From Bacteroidales bacterium (GTDB lineage: Bacteria > Bacteroidota > Bacteroidia > Bacteroidales > UBA7960), in contig PWJZ01000099.1 of assembly GCA_003559855.1 (NCBI GenBank), positions 1-44,585 on the forward strand: 44,585 bases of DNA. Reading direction: 5' to 3'. The number at the start of each line of letters is the position of its first letter. The stretch's first letter is position 1. The notes beneath the pieces are model-generated. The model did not search any database. It saw only the letters and a list, made by a program, of their open reading frames with translations, and was not told the origin of the DNA. This document shows, one piece after another, positions 1 to 9,300 of the stretch. The position numbers and the translations under genes are program-made.

Positions 1-1522
1 AGCCGGCATGGTATAGTGAAATTCTGCTTCATCACTTTTCACTTCACCGGCTTCGTCTGTCCAGTTGACAAACATCCAGTTTTCTGCAGGAGTAGCTATT
101 ACATGAACTTCTTTACCTTCGGCGTAATCGCCTTCACCTTCAACTTCTCCGCCCTCTTCCGGATTAGCTGCAAGGGTTAGTGTGTAAGTGGGTACAAAGT
201 GAGCCGTAAGATCAACATCAGCGGCCGGCATGGTTACGATAGTTTCTGCTGAAGCCGGATCAGTAATATGTTCTATATCGCCTGTCCATTCAATAAAATA
301 CCATCCTTCATTTGCTTCGGCGGTAATTTCCACCTCCTGATCTACCACATACTCACCGGCACCATCAACAACACCACCATCTCCGGGTTCAGCATGGAGA
401 GTGAGATCGTAGAATATGGGAATCAGGTTTATGTCTATTTCAATAGGGTCTTCCTCCACTTCAACATCACCATAGCAAGGTTCATATCCATCCCTGGTTA
501 TTTCGTACTCATATAAGCCCGGAAGCACACCATCAACTACTGCAACACCATTAACATTGGTGGTGTAATCTTCGCCGTCGAAATTAACGTTGGCGCCTGC
601 AACAGGATCACCCGTATGATCACAAAAAACAGTAAAAGTAACCGGAACACACTCCAAAGGCATTAACTCAACCTCAACAATAATATTATCAAATACTTCA
701 ACTTCGTCTTCATAAGTTTCGTATCCTTCTCTTTCAACCAGGTAATAGTAAATACCCGCATAGGATTCTATTACATATTCACCCGGCTCATAAGTTATGC
801 CATCGAATGTAATAACGGCATCATCAATATCATCACCTGTATTTGCATCGGTTACTTCAAAAGTAACAGTATAAGGAGTACAACCCCACGTATATAAAAC
901 CATATTCCAGTCAAGTGAAATACCATAGTAGTGAAGATATTCCCAGGGATCAGCAGGATATGTGCCGAGGATCACCGCATCACCCTTATAGGGATGATCG
1001 TTATCAGCATCGCCTCCATGAGGGAAAAACCCGTCGCCTACGTCGTTCCATTCAACACCAAAAACAAGCCATTGGCTGGCATCAATACTAAAGGGATCTT
1101 CCAGTTCAATCTCATGCCAATCATTGAGCTTGTCTTCAAACTTTTGACTTACAACCTCTGTCAGGTTGTTAATATCAGGACCCTGCCATATCTTAATTAT
1201 AGGCTCACCATCCATAGTAGGGTCTTGCTGATACACCGAGACTTCACCGACCACGTGTCCATCGAAAATTGAAAGGTCTTCAGGTGCAAAATGGATAGCG
1301 CCTGTCCACCAGCCCGGTCCTGTCAGACCAACAGCAGTTGCATTAATTCCGTCATCCCATCTGAGCCAGTCGCCCTCCTTTTTATCAGTAAGAAAAACAG
1401 AAGAGGGAGTATGAACTGCTCGTGATTCAGTTTTTTCTACCTGAAACTGAGAAAAACCATGGGTTGAGAACAAAAAGAGCAAAATCAACCCATACGCGAT
1501 AGTTAGTAAATTTTTTTTTCAT
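1..1522 (-). CDS. Secreted protein with InlB-type B-repeats, partial, frame broken at an A9 tract
   Basis: Partial gene: the C-terminus lies left of position 1. No function can be assigned beyond an exported, probably surface or secreted protein. After a short hydrophobic signal segment (LILLFLFSTHGFSQ) there is a domain of about 150 residues rich in Trp, Gly and Asp. Two beta-sandwich segments of the carboxypeptidase-regulatory/PEGA kind follow (one contains DHTGDPVAGANVNFDG). Then come two InlB B-repeat-like modules with the typical GGVVDGAGEY... GWYFIEWTGD and GGEVEGEGDY... MFVNWTDEAG pattern; the second is cut by the window. Many such Bacteroidota proteins end in a type IX secretion signal, which cannot be seen here. 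The natural ATG at 1522-1520 is followed by nine A residues (1519-1511) that put it out of frame with the body (CAG codon at 1443-1441). With eight A the reading would be continuous. No other ATG start lies in the body frame before the signal segment, so the break is real in this sequence. Confidence 0.75.
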
Positions 1523-1762
1523 GGTTTAAAGATATTGTCAATTAACTTTTTTTAACTTTTTTGGCTGACACGAAGATAAATAAAAAAAATAGCATAAAAA
1601 AAAGATATATGCATTTTTTACTTTTTGTTTTATGTATTTGGCTTTTCGGCAATAATAAGCCGTTATTTAAAATATTTGGCAATTATGTCACTCAACAAAC
1701 TTATTCAATCTTTTTTATGGGGCAAGGGTCGAAAACTTTTAAGCAATTACGATTAACTTATG

Positions 1763-1770
1763 TATTTTTG
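1763..1770 (+). promoter_or_regulatory. Putative -7 element for purL
   Basis: TATTTTTG matches the Bacteroidota -7 consensus TAnnTTTG and sits 25 bases before the purL ATG, predicting a short leader. The -33 element is weak (TTTT at 1737-1740). The rest of 1523-1795 is AT-rich and I see no gene in it. Confidence 0.4.
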
Positions 1771-1795
1771 TTCCGATTTTAAAAAAAGATATTGA

Positions 1796-4030
1796 ATGGA
1801 TACATCTACCCGTGTTAATTTGGATATTGCCCGAAAGCTTGGATTGCTGCCCGAAGAGTACGACCGCATAAAGTATATCCTTGGTCGTAAGCCTAATTTT
1901 ACCGAATTAAGTATTTATTCTGTAATGTGGTCTGAGCATTGTTCATATAAAAATTCTATTAAATGGATAAAGACGTTGCCTCGCGAGGGTCCTCACATAC
2001 TTGCGGAGGCAGGTGAGGAGAATGCGGGTCTTGTGGATCTGGGTGGTGGTTTGGCTTGTGCATTCAAGATAGAATCACACAATCATCCCTCGGCTATAGA
2101 ACCCTATCAGGGTGCGGCAACAGGAGTAGGGGGTATCAACCGTGATATTTTCACTATGGGAGCGCGACCGGTAGCACAGCTGAATTCTTTGCGTTTTGGT
2201 GATCCGGATCTGGACAGGACCAAATGGCTGCTTAAATATGTTGTTAAAGGTATTGGTGATTACGGGAATGCTTTTGGTGTGCCGGTTGTCGGCGGCGAGG
2301 TCTTTTTTGACGATTGCTATAATACAAATCCTTTGGTTAATGCCATGTCGGTTGGAATTGTGAAAGAAGGCAACATGGTTTCGGCAATCTCAAAAGGCGT
2401 GGGGAATCCGGTATTCATAGTCGGCTCTTCCACAGGTAAAGACGGCATACATGGCGCTACCTTTGCCTCGGAAGATATTAATGAAGCTTCGGCTGACAAA
2501 TTACCCGCCGTTCAGGTGGGCGACCCTTTCCAGGAAAAGCTGTTGCTCGAAGCAACGCTTGAAGTAATTAAGACCGGCGCCGTTGTGGGTATGCAGGATA
2601 TGGGCGCCGCAGGAATAACATGCTCTACATCCGAAATGTCTGCCAAAGGCAAACATGGTATGGAAATATTCCTTGACAAAGTACCGTTGCGACAGAAAAA
2701 TATGCAGCCTTTCGAGATACTGCTTTCCGAATCGCAGGAGAGAATGCTGGTTATTGTACGAAAGGGCAGGGAACAGGAAGTGTTGGATATCTATGAGAAG
2801 TGGGATCTGAACTGTGTACAGATAGGTAATGTGACAGGCGATGGAATATTACGTTATTATATGCATGATGAGCTTGTTGCTGAAGTTCCTGCCGAGTCTC
2901 TCGTACTTGGGGGAGGAGCACCGGTTTATGACAGGGAATACCGCGAGCCCTCCGCTTACAGGGAAAATAAAAAGTTCAATATTGATACGGTTGAAATGCC
3001 CGGAAACTTAAAGCAAGTGGCACACTTTCTTTTGAAGTGCCACAATATTGCGTCAAAACAATGGGTCATAGAGCAATATGATACCATGGTAGGCACTAAA
3101 AATATGACCACCAATATAGGTTGCGATGCAGGCATTGTAAATCTGAAAGGTACTGAAAAAGCGCTTTTAATGACGGTCGACTGCAATTCGCGTTATGTCA
3201 ATGCCGATCCTTTCAGGGGAGCCGCCATAGCCGTGGCAGAAGCCGCCAGGAATATCGTTTGTTCAGGCGGAACACCACTGGCTGTTACTAATTGCCTTAA
3301 CTTTGGAAACCCCTATAACCCCGAAGTGTACTGGCAATTTGTGAATTCCGTTAAAGGTATGGGTAAAGCTTGTGAAAAATTCAACACCCCGGTAACAGGA
3401 GGAAATGTAAGCTTTTACAACCAAAGTACCATTAATAATAAAGAAGTGCCTGTTTTTCCAACACCGGTAATCGGAATGATAGGAATGCTTGATGACAAAA
3501 ACCTGCTGACCGGTCTTGGATTTAAAAAACAAAAAGACCTCATATTCTTACTCGGAAAATCAAGAAATGATATAAACAGTTCGGAATATCTTTATCACTG
3601 GCATAAAATAAAAAACTCTCCGGCACCCTGTTTTGATCTTGATGAGGAGTTTGAACTTCAGGAGCTTTTAACAGAGCTTATCCGTCATAACCTCGTGGAG
3701 TCAGCACATGATGTGTCAACAGGAGGGCTTTTTGTTACACTGGCTGAATCAGCCATGGAAAATCTGCTTGGATTTGATGTCACCACAGATGATTCAATAC
3801 GAAAAGATGCCTTCTTGTTCGGAGAATCTCAAAGTCGTATTGTGGTTACCATAGATCCACGAAAAGAAGAGGATTTTTTGTCAATGGTTGCTTCTTCAAA
3901 TATTGAATTTGCTTTGCTTGGCGAAGTTACTGGCGATGAAGCAATCATAGATGGTGAAAGCTATGGCACCGTTGAGCACCTTGCCCGTATTTATGATAAT
4001 GTGTTGCTCAACATGATGGATCTTGAATAA
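1796..4030 (+). CDS. purL: Phosphoribosylformylglycinamidine synthase subunit PurL (small type)
   Basis: Catalyses the ATP-dependent amidation of FGAR to FGAM in de novo purine synthesis, in the cytoplasm. The 744 residues match the small PurL that works in a complex with PurQ and PurS, not the ~1,300-residue fused enzyme common in proteobacteria. Visible signatures are MWSEHCSYKNS (about residues 43-53), the substrate/ATP region ESHNHPSAIEPYQGAATGVGG (about 91-111) and the duplicated AIRS-like halves; the second half carries VTNCLNFGNP and VTGGNVSFYNQ. The ATG at 1796 gives the expected N-terminus. No purQ or purS is nearby, so they must be elsewhere. A DUF454 gene follows after one base, so the two are probably co-transcribed and end at the hairpin at 4516-4557. 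Confidence 0.95.
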   Translation: MDTSTRVNLDIARKLGLLPEEYDRIKYILGRKPNFTELSIYSVMWSEHCSYKNSIKWIKTLPREGPHILAEAGEENAGLVDLGGGLACAFKIESHNHPSAIEPYQGAATGVGGINRDIFTMGARPVAQLNSLRFGDPDLDRTKWLLKYVVKGIGDYGNAFGVPVVGGEVFFDDCYNTNPLVNAMSVGIVKEGNMVSAISKGVGNPVFIVGSSTGKDGIHGATFASEDINEASADKLPAVQVGDPFQEKLLLEATLEVIKTGAVVGMQDMGAAGITCSTSEMSAKGKHGMEIFLDKVPLRQKNMQPFEILLSESQERMLVIVRKGREQEVLDIYEKWDLNCVQIGNVTGDGILRYYMHDELVAEVPAESLVLGGGAPVYDREYREPSAYRENKKFNIDTVEMPGNLKQVAHFLLKCHNIASKQWVIEQYDTMVGTKNMTTNIGCDAGIVNLKGTEKALLMTVDCNSRYVNADPFRGAAIAVAEAARNIVCSGGTPLAVTNCLNFGNPYNPEVYWQFVNSVKGMGKACEKFNTPVTGGNVSFYNQSTINNKEVPVFPTPVIGMIGMLDDKNLLTGLGFKKQKDLIFLLGKSRNDINSSEYLYHWHKIKNSPAPCFDLDEEFELQELLTELIRHNLVESAHDVSTGGLFVTLAESAMENLLGFDVTTDDSIRKDAFLFGESQSRIVVTIDPRKEEDFLSMVASSNIEFALLGEVTGDEAIIDGESYGTVEHLARIYDNVLLNMMDLE

Positions 4031-4031
4031 G

Positions 4032-4532
4032 ATGACTAAAACCACCTTGAAAATACCGGCAGAAAAAATTAATGATCTGACCAGTAAGGAGGCCGGCAGA
4101 AGTAAAGAAAAATATACTTTCGGCCGTGAATTAAAACCTCATCAAAGATGGATGTTGATATTGGCAGGTTCAATATGTGTCGGACTGGGTACGCTGGGTA
4201 TTGTCCTGCCTTTATTGCCTACAACCCCCTTTTTGTTGCTTGCAGCATATTGTTATGCCAAAAGTTCCAAACGTTTTTATACCTGGCTGATCACCAACAG
4301 GTATTTTGGTGAATATTTGCGTAATTACAGAGAAAAAAAAGGCGTGCCGCTGCGGATTAAAATATATACACTAGCCCTGTTATGGCTGACAATAAGTTTC
4401 AGCGCTTTTTATGTGGTTTCGTTAATTTGGATACGCATTGCTTTATTTGTTATAGCAACGGGAGTTACAGTGCATGTGCTGAGTATCAAAACCTTGCATA
4501 AATCCAAAACCGGGAAAAGTTCTTCGGAATAA
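4032..4532 (+). CDS. DUF454 (YbaN-like) inner-membrane protein
   Basis: A 166-residue integral membrane protein of the DUF454/YbaN family, whose function is not known. The family core is clear: a glycine-rich first hydrophobic stretch ending GIVLPLLPTTPFLLLAAYCY (about residues 56-75), then the amphipathic YTWLITNRYFGEYLRNY segment, then two further hydrophobic stretches (about 108-150). The N-terminal ~40 residues are charged and cytoplasmic-looking. I chose the ATG at 4032, one base after the purL stop; an in-frame TTG at 4023 would overlap purL and is less likely. The tight spacing suggests translational coupling to purL, but no functional link to purines is known. Confidence 0.85.
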   Translation: MTKTTLKIPAEKINDLTSKEAGRSKEKYTFGRELKPHQRWMLILAGSICVGLGTLGIVLPLLPTTPFLLLAAYCYAKSSKRFYTWLITNRYFGEYLRNYREKKGVPLRIKIYTLALLWLTISFSAFYVVSLIWIRIALFVIATGVTVHVLSIKTLHKSKTGKSSSE

Positions 4533-4557
4533 GAGGTTAAGAACTTTCAATTTTTTT
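4516..4557 (+). terminator. Rho-independent terminator between convergent genes
   Basis: A perfect 9-bp inverted repeat (AAAGTTCTT at 4516-4524, AAGAACTTT at 4539-4547) with a 14-base loop is followed by CAATTTTTTT. The T-run lies only on the plus-strand exit side, so it serves purL-DUF454. The stop codons of both convergent genes lie inside the structure. Confidence 0.65.
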
Positions 4558-5028
4558 ATTTGAGATTTCTTTTTCGGTAGGTTTACGTGTTTCTACAACC
4601 TTACCCTTGAAATGAAGGTCCATACCTGCCAGGGGATGGTTAAAGTCCATTTTGACAATTTGTTCCTGAACCTCGACAACCCTTCCGTATAAAGGATTCC
4701 CTTTTTGGTCTTTCATAGGCAAAACTTTTCCGGGCTGCAAAAGATCTTCCGGTATTTTGCCGTCAATCTGGAATGCAGTTATCGGCAAATCCACTTTTGC
4801 TTCTTCTTTTACAGGTCCATATGCATTATCACTGTCAATACGGAATTCAAAATTATCGCCCTTATTCAAATCGCTTACCTGGCTTTCAAATGCATCAATA
4901 AGTTTGCCTGCTCCCAGCAAAAATTCAGCCGGCTTTTCGTTAGTTACTTTTTCTATTACATCTCCCTTCGAATCCCCTGCACGTAATTCATAAACAACCG
5001 ATACTACTTTAAAAGGTGCTTTAGTCAT
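4537..5028 (-). CDS. FKBP-type peptidyl-prolyl cis-trans isomerase, SlyD-like
   Basis: A 163-residue cytoplasmic prolyl isomerase/chaperone of the SlyD branch of FKBPs. Diagnostic segments are FLLGAGKLIDAFE (about residues 36-48), NAYGPVKEEAKVDLP (about 68-82) and the SlyD-type return strand NHPLAGMDLHFKGKVVE (about 130-146). The insert-in-flap segment between the last two fits SlyD. There is no signal peptide and no His-rich metal-binding tail, so nickel handling as in E. coli SlyD is not supported. It is convergent with the DUF454 gene, 4 bases apart, and lies downstream of rpsP on the same strand. It has its own promoter-like element at 5106-5136 and a strong hairpin in its leader at 5048-5085. 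Confidence 0.88.
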   Translation of the reverse strand: MTKAPFKVVSVVYELRAGDSKGDVIEKVTNEKPAEFLLGAGKLIDAFESQVSDLNKGDNFEFRIDSDNAYGPVKEEAKVDLPITAFQIDGKIPEDLLQPGKVLPMKDQKGNPLYGRVVEVQEQIVKMDFNHPLAGMDLHFKGKVVETRKPTEKEISNKKIESS

Positions 5029-5047
5029 AATTATCTCTTTTATTATT

Positions 5048-5085
5048 AAAAAACAACGGGACTTTCCTGAAACAGAAAAGTCCCG
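5048..5085 (-). terminator. Terminator-like hairpin in the FKBP leader
   Basis: On the minus strand a 9-bp stem (CGGGACTTT pairs with AAAGTCCCG, 5085-5077 with 5065-5057) has an inner CTG/CAG extension and is followed directly by TTGTTTTTT. It ends about 20 bases before the FKBP ATG and lies downstream of the likely FKBP promoter. It could be an attenuator for FKBP, or the rpsP terminator. Confidence 0.6.
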
Positions 5086-5105
5086 GAATAAATTTTAATT
5101 AATTA

Positions 5106-5136
5106 CAAAATTAATAAACTATATTCAAAAATACAA
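5106..5136 (-). promoter_or_regulatory. Putative Bacteroidota promoter for FKBP
   Basis: Minus-strand TTG (5136-5134), a 20-base spacer and TAATTTTG (5113-5106) match the TTTG-N19/21-TAnnTTTG pattern. Transcription would begin near 5099, giving a leader of about 70 bases that contains the hairpin at 5048-5085. Confidence 0.5.
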
Positions 5137-5304
5137 TGATTTGGTATAATTTTTTAGAATTAATTGATTTTTTTGCCCGGCTTGTATAAATTACGGTCAT
5201 TGTATTCCTTTTTTGATCTCTGACCGTTAAAATGATTATCTTATTAACGGCTATATGGCTTATTAAGGTAATAAAATGATTTAATATGAATGTTGTGCAA
5301 ACCG

Positions 5305-6180
5305 TTATTTTGGTGTATCCTTAGTCTTATCTTTTGATTCAGGCTTTTCCTCCTTTTTCACATCCTTTTTCGGAGCTTCCTCCTTTTTCACATCCTCTTT
5401 CGGAGCTTCCTCTTTTTTCTCACCTGCTTTTGCGTGTTCTTCCTTCTTATCTTTTGTTTCGGGTTTTTCCTCCTTTTTCACATCTACCTTTGGAGCTTCC
5501 TCTTTTTTCTCACCTGCTTTTGCGTGTTCTTCCTTCTTATCTTTTGATTCGGGTTTTTCCTCCTTTTTCACATCTGCCTTTGGAGCTTCCTCTTTTTTCT
5601 CACCTGCTTTTGCGTGTTCTTCCTTCTTATCTTTTGATTCGGGTTTTTCCTCCTTTTTCACATCTGCCTTTGGAGCTTCCTCTTTTTTCTCTTTTTGTTT
5701 TGCTTCTTCTTTAAGCTTTTCTTCTGCCAGTTTTTTGGCTAAGGCTTCCGAACGGGCTTCATTGATCTTTCTTTCTTCTTCAATCCTTTTTTTCTGTTTT
5801 TCCTTTTTGGAAAGCCTGTTTTCGTTTATTATTTTTTCTATTTTGGATTCTTTTTCTTTCAGCCATTCGAGAAATTTTTCTTCCGCCTGTTCTTCGGTCA
5901 AAGCACCTTTTTTGACGCCTTTGAGAAGATGGTGCTTAAACATTACGCCTTTATGTGATAATATTGAACGGGTAGTGTCGGTGGGTTTAGCGCCGACCTG
6001 TACCCAGTAAAGCGCCCTGTCAAAGTTAAATTCGATCGTTGACGGGGTTGTAATTGGATCATAGGTGCCAAGCTTTTCAATGAATTTTCCATCCCGGGGT
6101 GCACGACCATCCGCAACTACTATATGGTAAAAAGGCCTTCTCTTTTTACCCTTTCTCTGCAATCTGATTTTTGTTGGCAT
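5305..6180 (-). CDS. rpsP: 30S ribosomal protein S16 with a long repetitive charged tail
   Basis: The N-terminal ~85 residues are a standard S16, a 30S assembly protein: [20 protein letters not shown], then [22 protein letters not shown] and a Trp-containing [13 protein letters not shown] strand. Bacterial S16 is usually 75-100 residues and Bacteroidota forms commonly extend it, but this one is 291. Residues ~95-163 form a Lys/Glu-rich, probably helical region. From residue 164 three near-identical 30-residue repeats ([20 protein letters not shown]... type) follow, then a fourth, diverged copy. The tail should be disordered and highly charged, and it projects from the S16 C-terminus; its role is unknown. 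The gene stands alone, divergent from dnaE. The usual rimM/trmD partners are absent. Confidence 0.92.
   Translation of the reverse strand: MPTKIRLQRKGKKRRPFYHIVVADGRAPRDGKFIEKLGTYDPITTPSTIEFNFDRALYWVQVGAKPTDTTRSILSHKGVMFKHHLLKGVKKGALTEEQAEEKFLEWLKEKESKIEKIINENRLSKKEKQKKRIEEERKINEARSEALAKKLAEEKLKEEAKQKEKKEEAPKADVKKEEKPESKDKKEEHAKAGEKKEEAPKADVKKEEKPESKDKKEEHAKAGEKKEEAPKVDVKKEEKPETKDKKEEHAKAGEKKEEAPKEDVKKEEAPKKDVKKEEKPESKDKTKDTPK
5332..5691 (-). repeat. 90-bp in-frame tandem repeats in rpsP
   Basis: Residues 164-193, 194-223 and 224-253 of S16 (5691-5422) are three head-to-tail 90-bp units that differ at only a few codons (A/V after APK, S/T after KPE). Residues 254-283 (5421-5332) are a diverged fourth copy. 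The DNA is nearly identical between copies, so unit number may vary by recombination or slippage and could be misassembled. Confidence 0.9.
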
Positions 6181-6353
6181 GTAACTCTTTTTCTTTTATT
6201 TAGGTTTATTACTTATATTTTTGAGTTTGCAAATATCGTTCTTTTTTTCAAAACTAAAAAATGATTTTTTGATTATTATTTAATTTAGTGTCATCAAAAA
6301 ATATTAACAATACATTGTTTATAAATCCTTTCTTTTATAATGTCATTTTTGTC

Positions 6354-6361
6354 TAATTTTG
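6354..6361 (+). promoter_or_regulatory. Putative -7 element for dnaE
   Basis: TAATTTTG matches TAnnTTTG; the -33 region is weak. Transcription from here would start near 6367, after the in-frame ATG at 6340, which supports the ATG at 6400 as the dnaE start. Confidence 0.4.
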
Positions 6362-6399
6362 GACCCGGGCTTTATTCCAAATTTTTTTATAAGATTTTG

Positions 6400-9300
6400 A
6401 TGGCAGATTTTACTCATTTACACGTACATACTCAATTTTCTATATTGGATGGTGCTTCATCCGTTGATGTTTTGATAAAGAAGGCTGCACATTTGGGCAT
6501 GGATGCTTTGGCTATAACTGATCATGGTAATATGTTTGGTGTGTTGCCCTTTGTTGAGGAGTCAAAAAAGCACAGCATCAAACCTGTTATAGGTTGCGAG
6601 TTATATGTTGCCGAAGGGAGCCGTTTTGAAAAGAAGGGCAGAGAAGATCGCAGCGGTTTTCACCTTATTTTGCTTGCCAAAAATTTCGAAGGCTATAAAA
6701 ATCTCTCCAGGCTTTGTTCGCTTGGCTATCTTGAAGGGTTTTATTATACTCCGAGAGTGGATAAGGAATTGCTGAAAAAATACAGCAAAGGTCTTATAGC
6801 TTCATCTTCCTGCAAAGGTGGTGAGATTCCATCCATTATCCTTGAAAAAGGACCGGAATCTGCCCGGGCGGCGCTTGAGGAATATATAGATATTTTTAAG
6901 GATGATTTTTATCTTGAGCTTCAAAGGCACGGCTTGCCCGACCAGGAAACTTTGAACCGTCATTTGACAGCGCTTGCCGAAGAATATAACATCAGGGTTA
7001 TAGCCACCAATGATTGTCATTTTGTTGATGGTGCCGATGCCAAAGCGCATGACATACTTATTTGTTTGCAAACAGGCAAAGACCTTGACGATGAATTACG
7101 TATGAAATATACCGGTCAGGAATATCTGAAGTCACCCGAAGAAATGGCTGAACTTTTTAAGGATATTCCTGAAGCAATTTCAAATACCCGCGAAATTGTT
7201 GATAAAGTTGAAGACTATGATATTACCACAAAAGATATTCATCTGCCTGTTTTTCCGCTTCCCGAAGGTTTCAGTTCGGAGGACGCGTATCTCAGGCATT
7301 TGACATATGAGGGTGCCGGGAAACTTTATGGTGAGATTACTCCTGAGATTAAGGAGCGTTTGGACAGTGAGTTAAAAGTGATATCAGATATGGGGTATCC
7401 CGGTTATTTTATTATTGTTCAGGATGTTATAAATGAGGCACGCAGGCAGGGTGTGGCGGTAGGTCCGGGCAGGGGCAGTGCAGCCGGATCGGCAGTGGCC
7501 TACTGTACTGGTATTACAGCTATTGACCCTGTCAAATATAATTTGATCTTTGAGCGGTTCCTGAATCCTGCAAGAATATCAATGCCCGATATAGACATAG
7601 ATTTTGACGATGAGGAACGTGATAAAGTGCTGAAGTATGTTACAAAAAAATATGGTCGTGAGAAAGTGGCGCAGATAGTGACTTTCGGCACTATGGCATC
7701 GCGTTCGGCTATCAGGGATGTGGCAAGGGTGTTGAAACTGCCACTGCCGGAAGCCGACAGGCTCGCGAAGCTGGTACCCGAAAAACAGGGAACAACACTT
7801 GAAAAGTCTTTCAGGGAAGTGCATGAACTGGCAAAAGAACTTAATAACAGTAAAAATCCGCTTATCAAAGAGACACTGCGATACGCTACTGTGCTCGAAG
7901 GCGTCAACAGGCATACCGGCGTCCATGCCTGCGGGGTGATAATAGGCCCGACAAACCTGATAGATTGCCTGCCGTTGAGTACATCAAAAGATTCTGAATT
8001 GCCCGTTACTCAATATGAAGGAAAACTCGTGGAGTCGGTGGGTATGCTGAAAATGGACTTCCTAGGCCTGAAAACTCTTTCAATAATTAAAGACGCCCTT
8101 AAAAATATTAAAACCCGGCATAATAAAACAATTGACATTGAAAACGTTCCGCTGGATGATGATGAAACATTTAAACTCTATCAGCGTGGTGATACCATAG
8201 GAACATTCCAGTTTGAATCGGAAGGCATGAGAAACTACCTCAAGGAGCTTAAGCCTACCAATATTGAAGACCTGATAGCTATGAACGCACTATACCGGCC
8301 CGGTCCGATGGATTTTATCCCGACTTATATTAAAAGAAAGCATGGCAAAGAGAAGGTGGAGTATCCGCATCCATGGCTTGAGGATATTTTAAAGCCTACC
8401 TATGGCATAATGGTATACCAGGAACAGATAATGCAGGCTGCACGGATCATGGCAGGTTACTCAATGGGCGCTGCCGACATCCTGAGAAGGGTAATGGGTA
8501 AGAAAGAACAGAAAGAAATGGAAGAGCAGAAATCTGTCTTTATTAAAGGAGCTGTAGATAAAGGTGTTGATAGGAAAAGCGCAGAGCAGATTTTTCATGT
8601 CATGGAAAAGTTCGCGCAATATGGCTTTAACAGAAGCCATTCGGCAGCATATTCGGTAGTAGCATACCGTACCGCTTACCTTAAAGCCCATTATCCGGCC
8701 GAATTTATGGCAGCTGTCCTTACTCACAACTTCAGGGATATAAAAAAGATAACATACTTCATGGAAGAATGTAACAGGCAGAATATCCCCGTCCTTGGAC
8801 CCGACGTGAATGAAAGCCGTTTTAATTTCGTGGTAAATGATAAAGGTGAAATACGGTTTGGGCTGGGAGCCATTAAAGGAGTAGGCGAAAGTGCAGTCGA
8901 AAATATTGTAAATGAGCGACTTGAAAATGGTCTCTATAAAAGCTTTTTCGATTTTATCAAAAGAGTGAACCTGCGCGCAGTCAATAAAAAAGTCCTGGAA
9001 TCACTTGCCATGGCCGGTGCGTTCGACTGTTTTAAAGGTGTTCACAGGGCTCAGTTTTTTCACCAGGAAGATGAAGGAAATTATACTTTCCTCGATAAAG
9101 CTATAAAACATGCACAGCAAGTGAAAAACCGCGAAGACCACCAACAAATGAACCTGTTTGGCGATATTGAAGAAACCGAAATTCCAGACCCCGAATTACC
9201 CGAATGTTCCAAATGGTCAAGCCTTGAATTGCTGAAAAAAGAAAAAGAGATTACGGGAATGTATATATCAGGCCATCCCCTCGATGATTATAAAGTACAA

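Noticed and set aside
1561-1782. 73-codon plus-strand frame upstream of purL
   Set aside because: It needs a TTG start, is dominated by AT-rich low-complexity codons, overlaps the putative purL promoter, and has no recognisable domain.
5422-5691. CRISPR-like array
   Set aside because: The repeats are 90-bp tandem coding units without spacers, inside rpsP.
5334-5714. 126-codon Pro/Phe/Ser-rich plus-strand frame
   Set aside because: Antisense shadow of the rpsP repeats; its periodicity is exactly that of the S16 tail.
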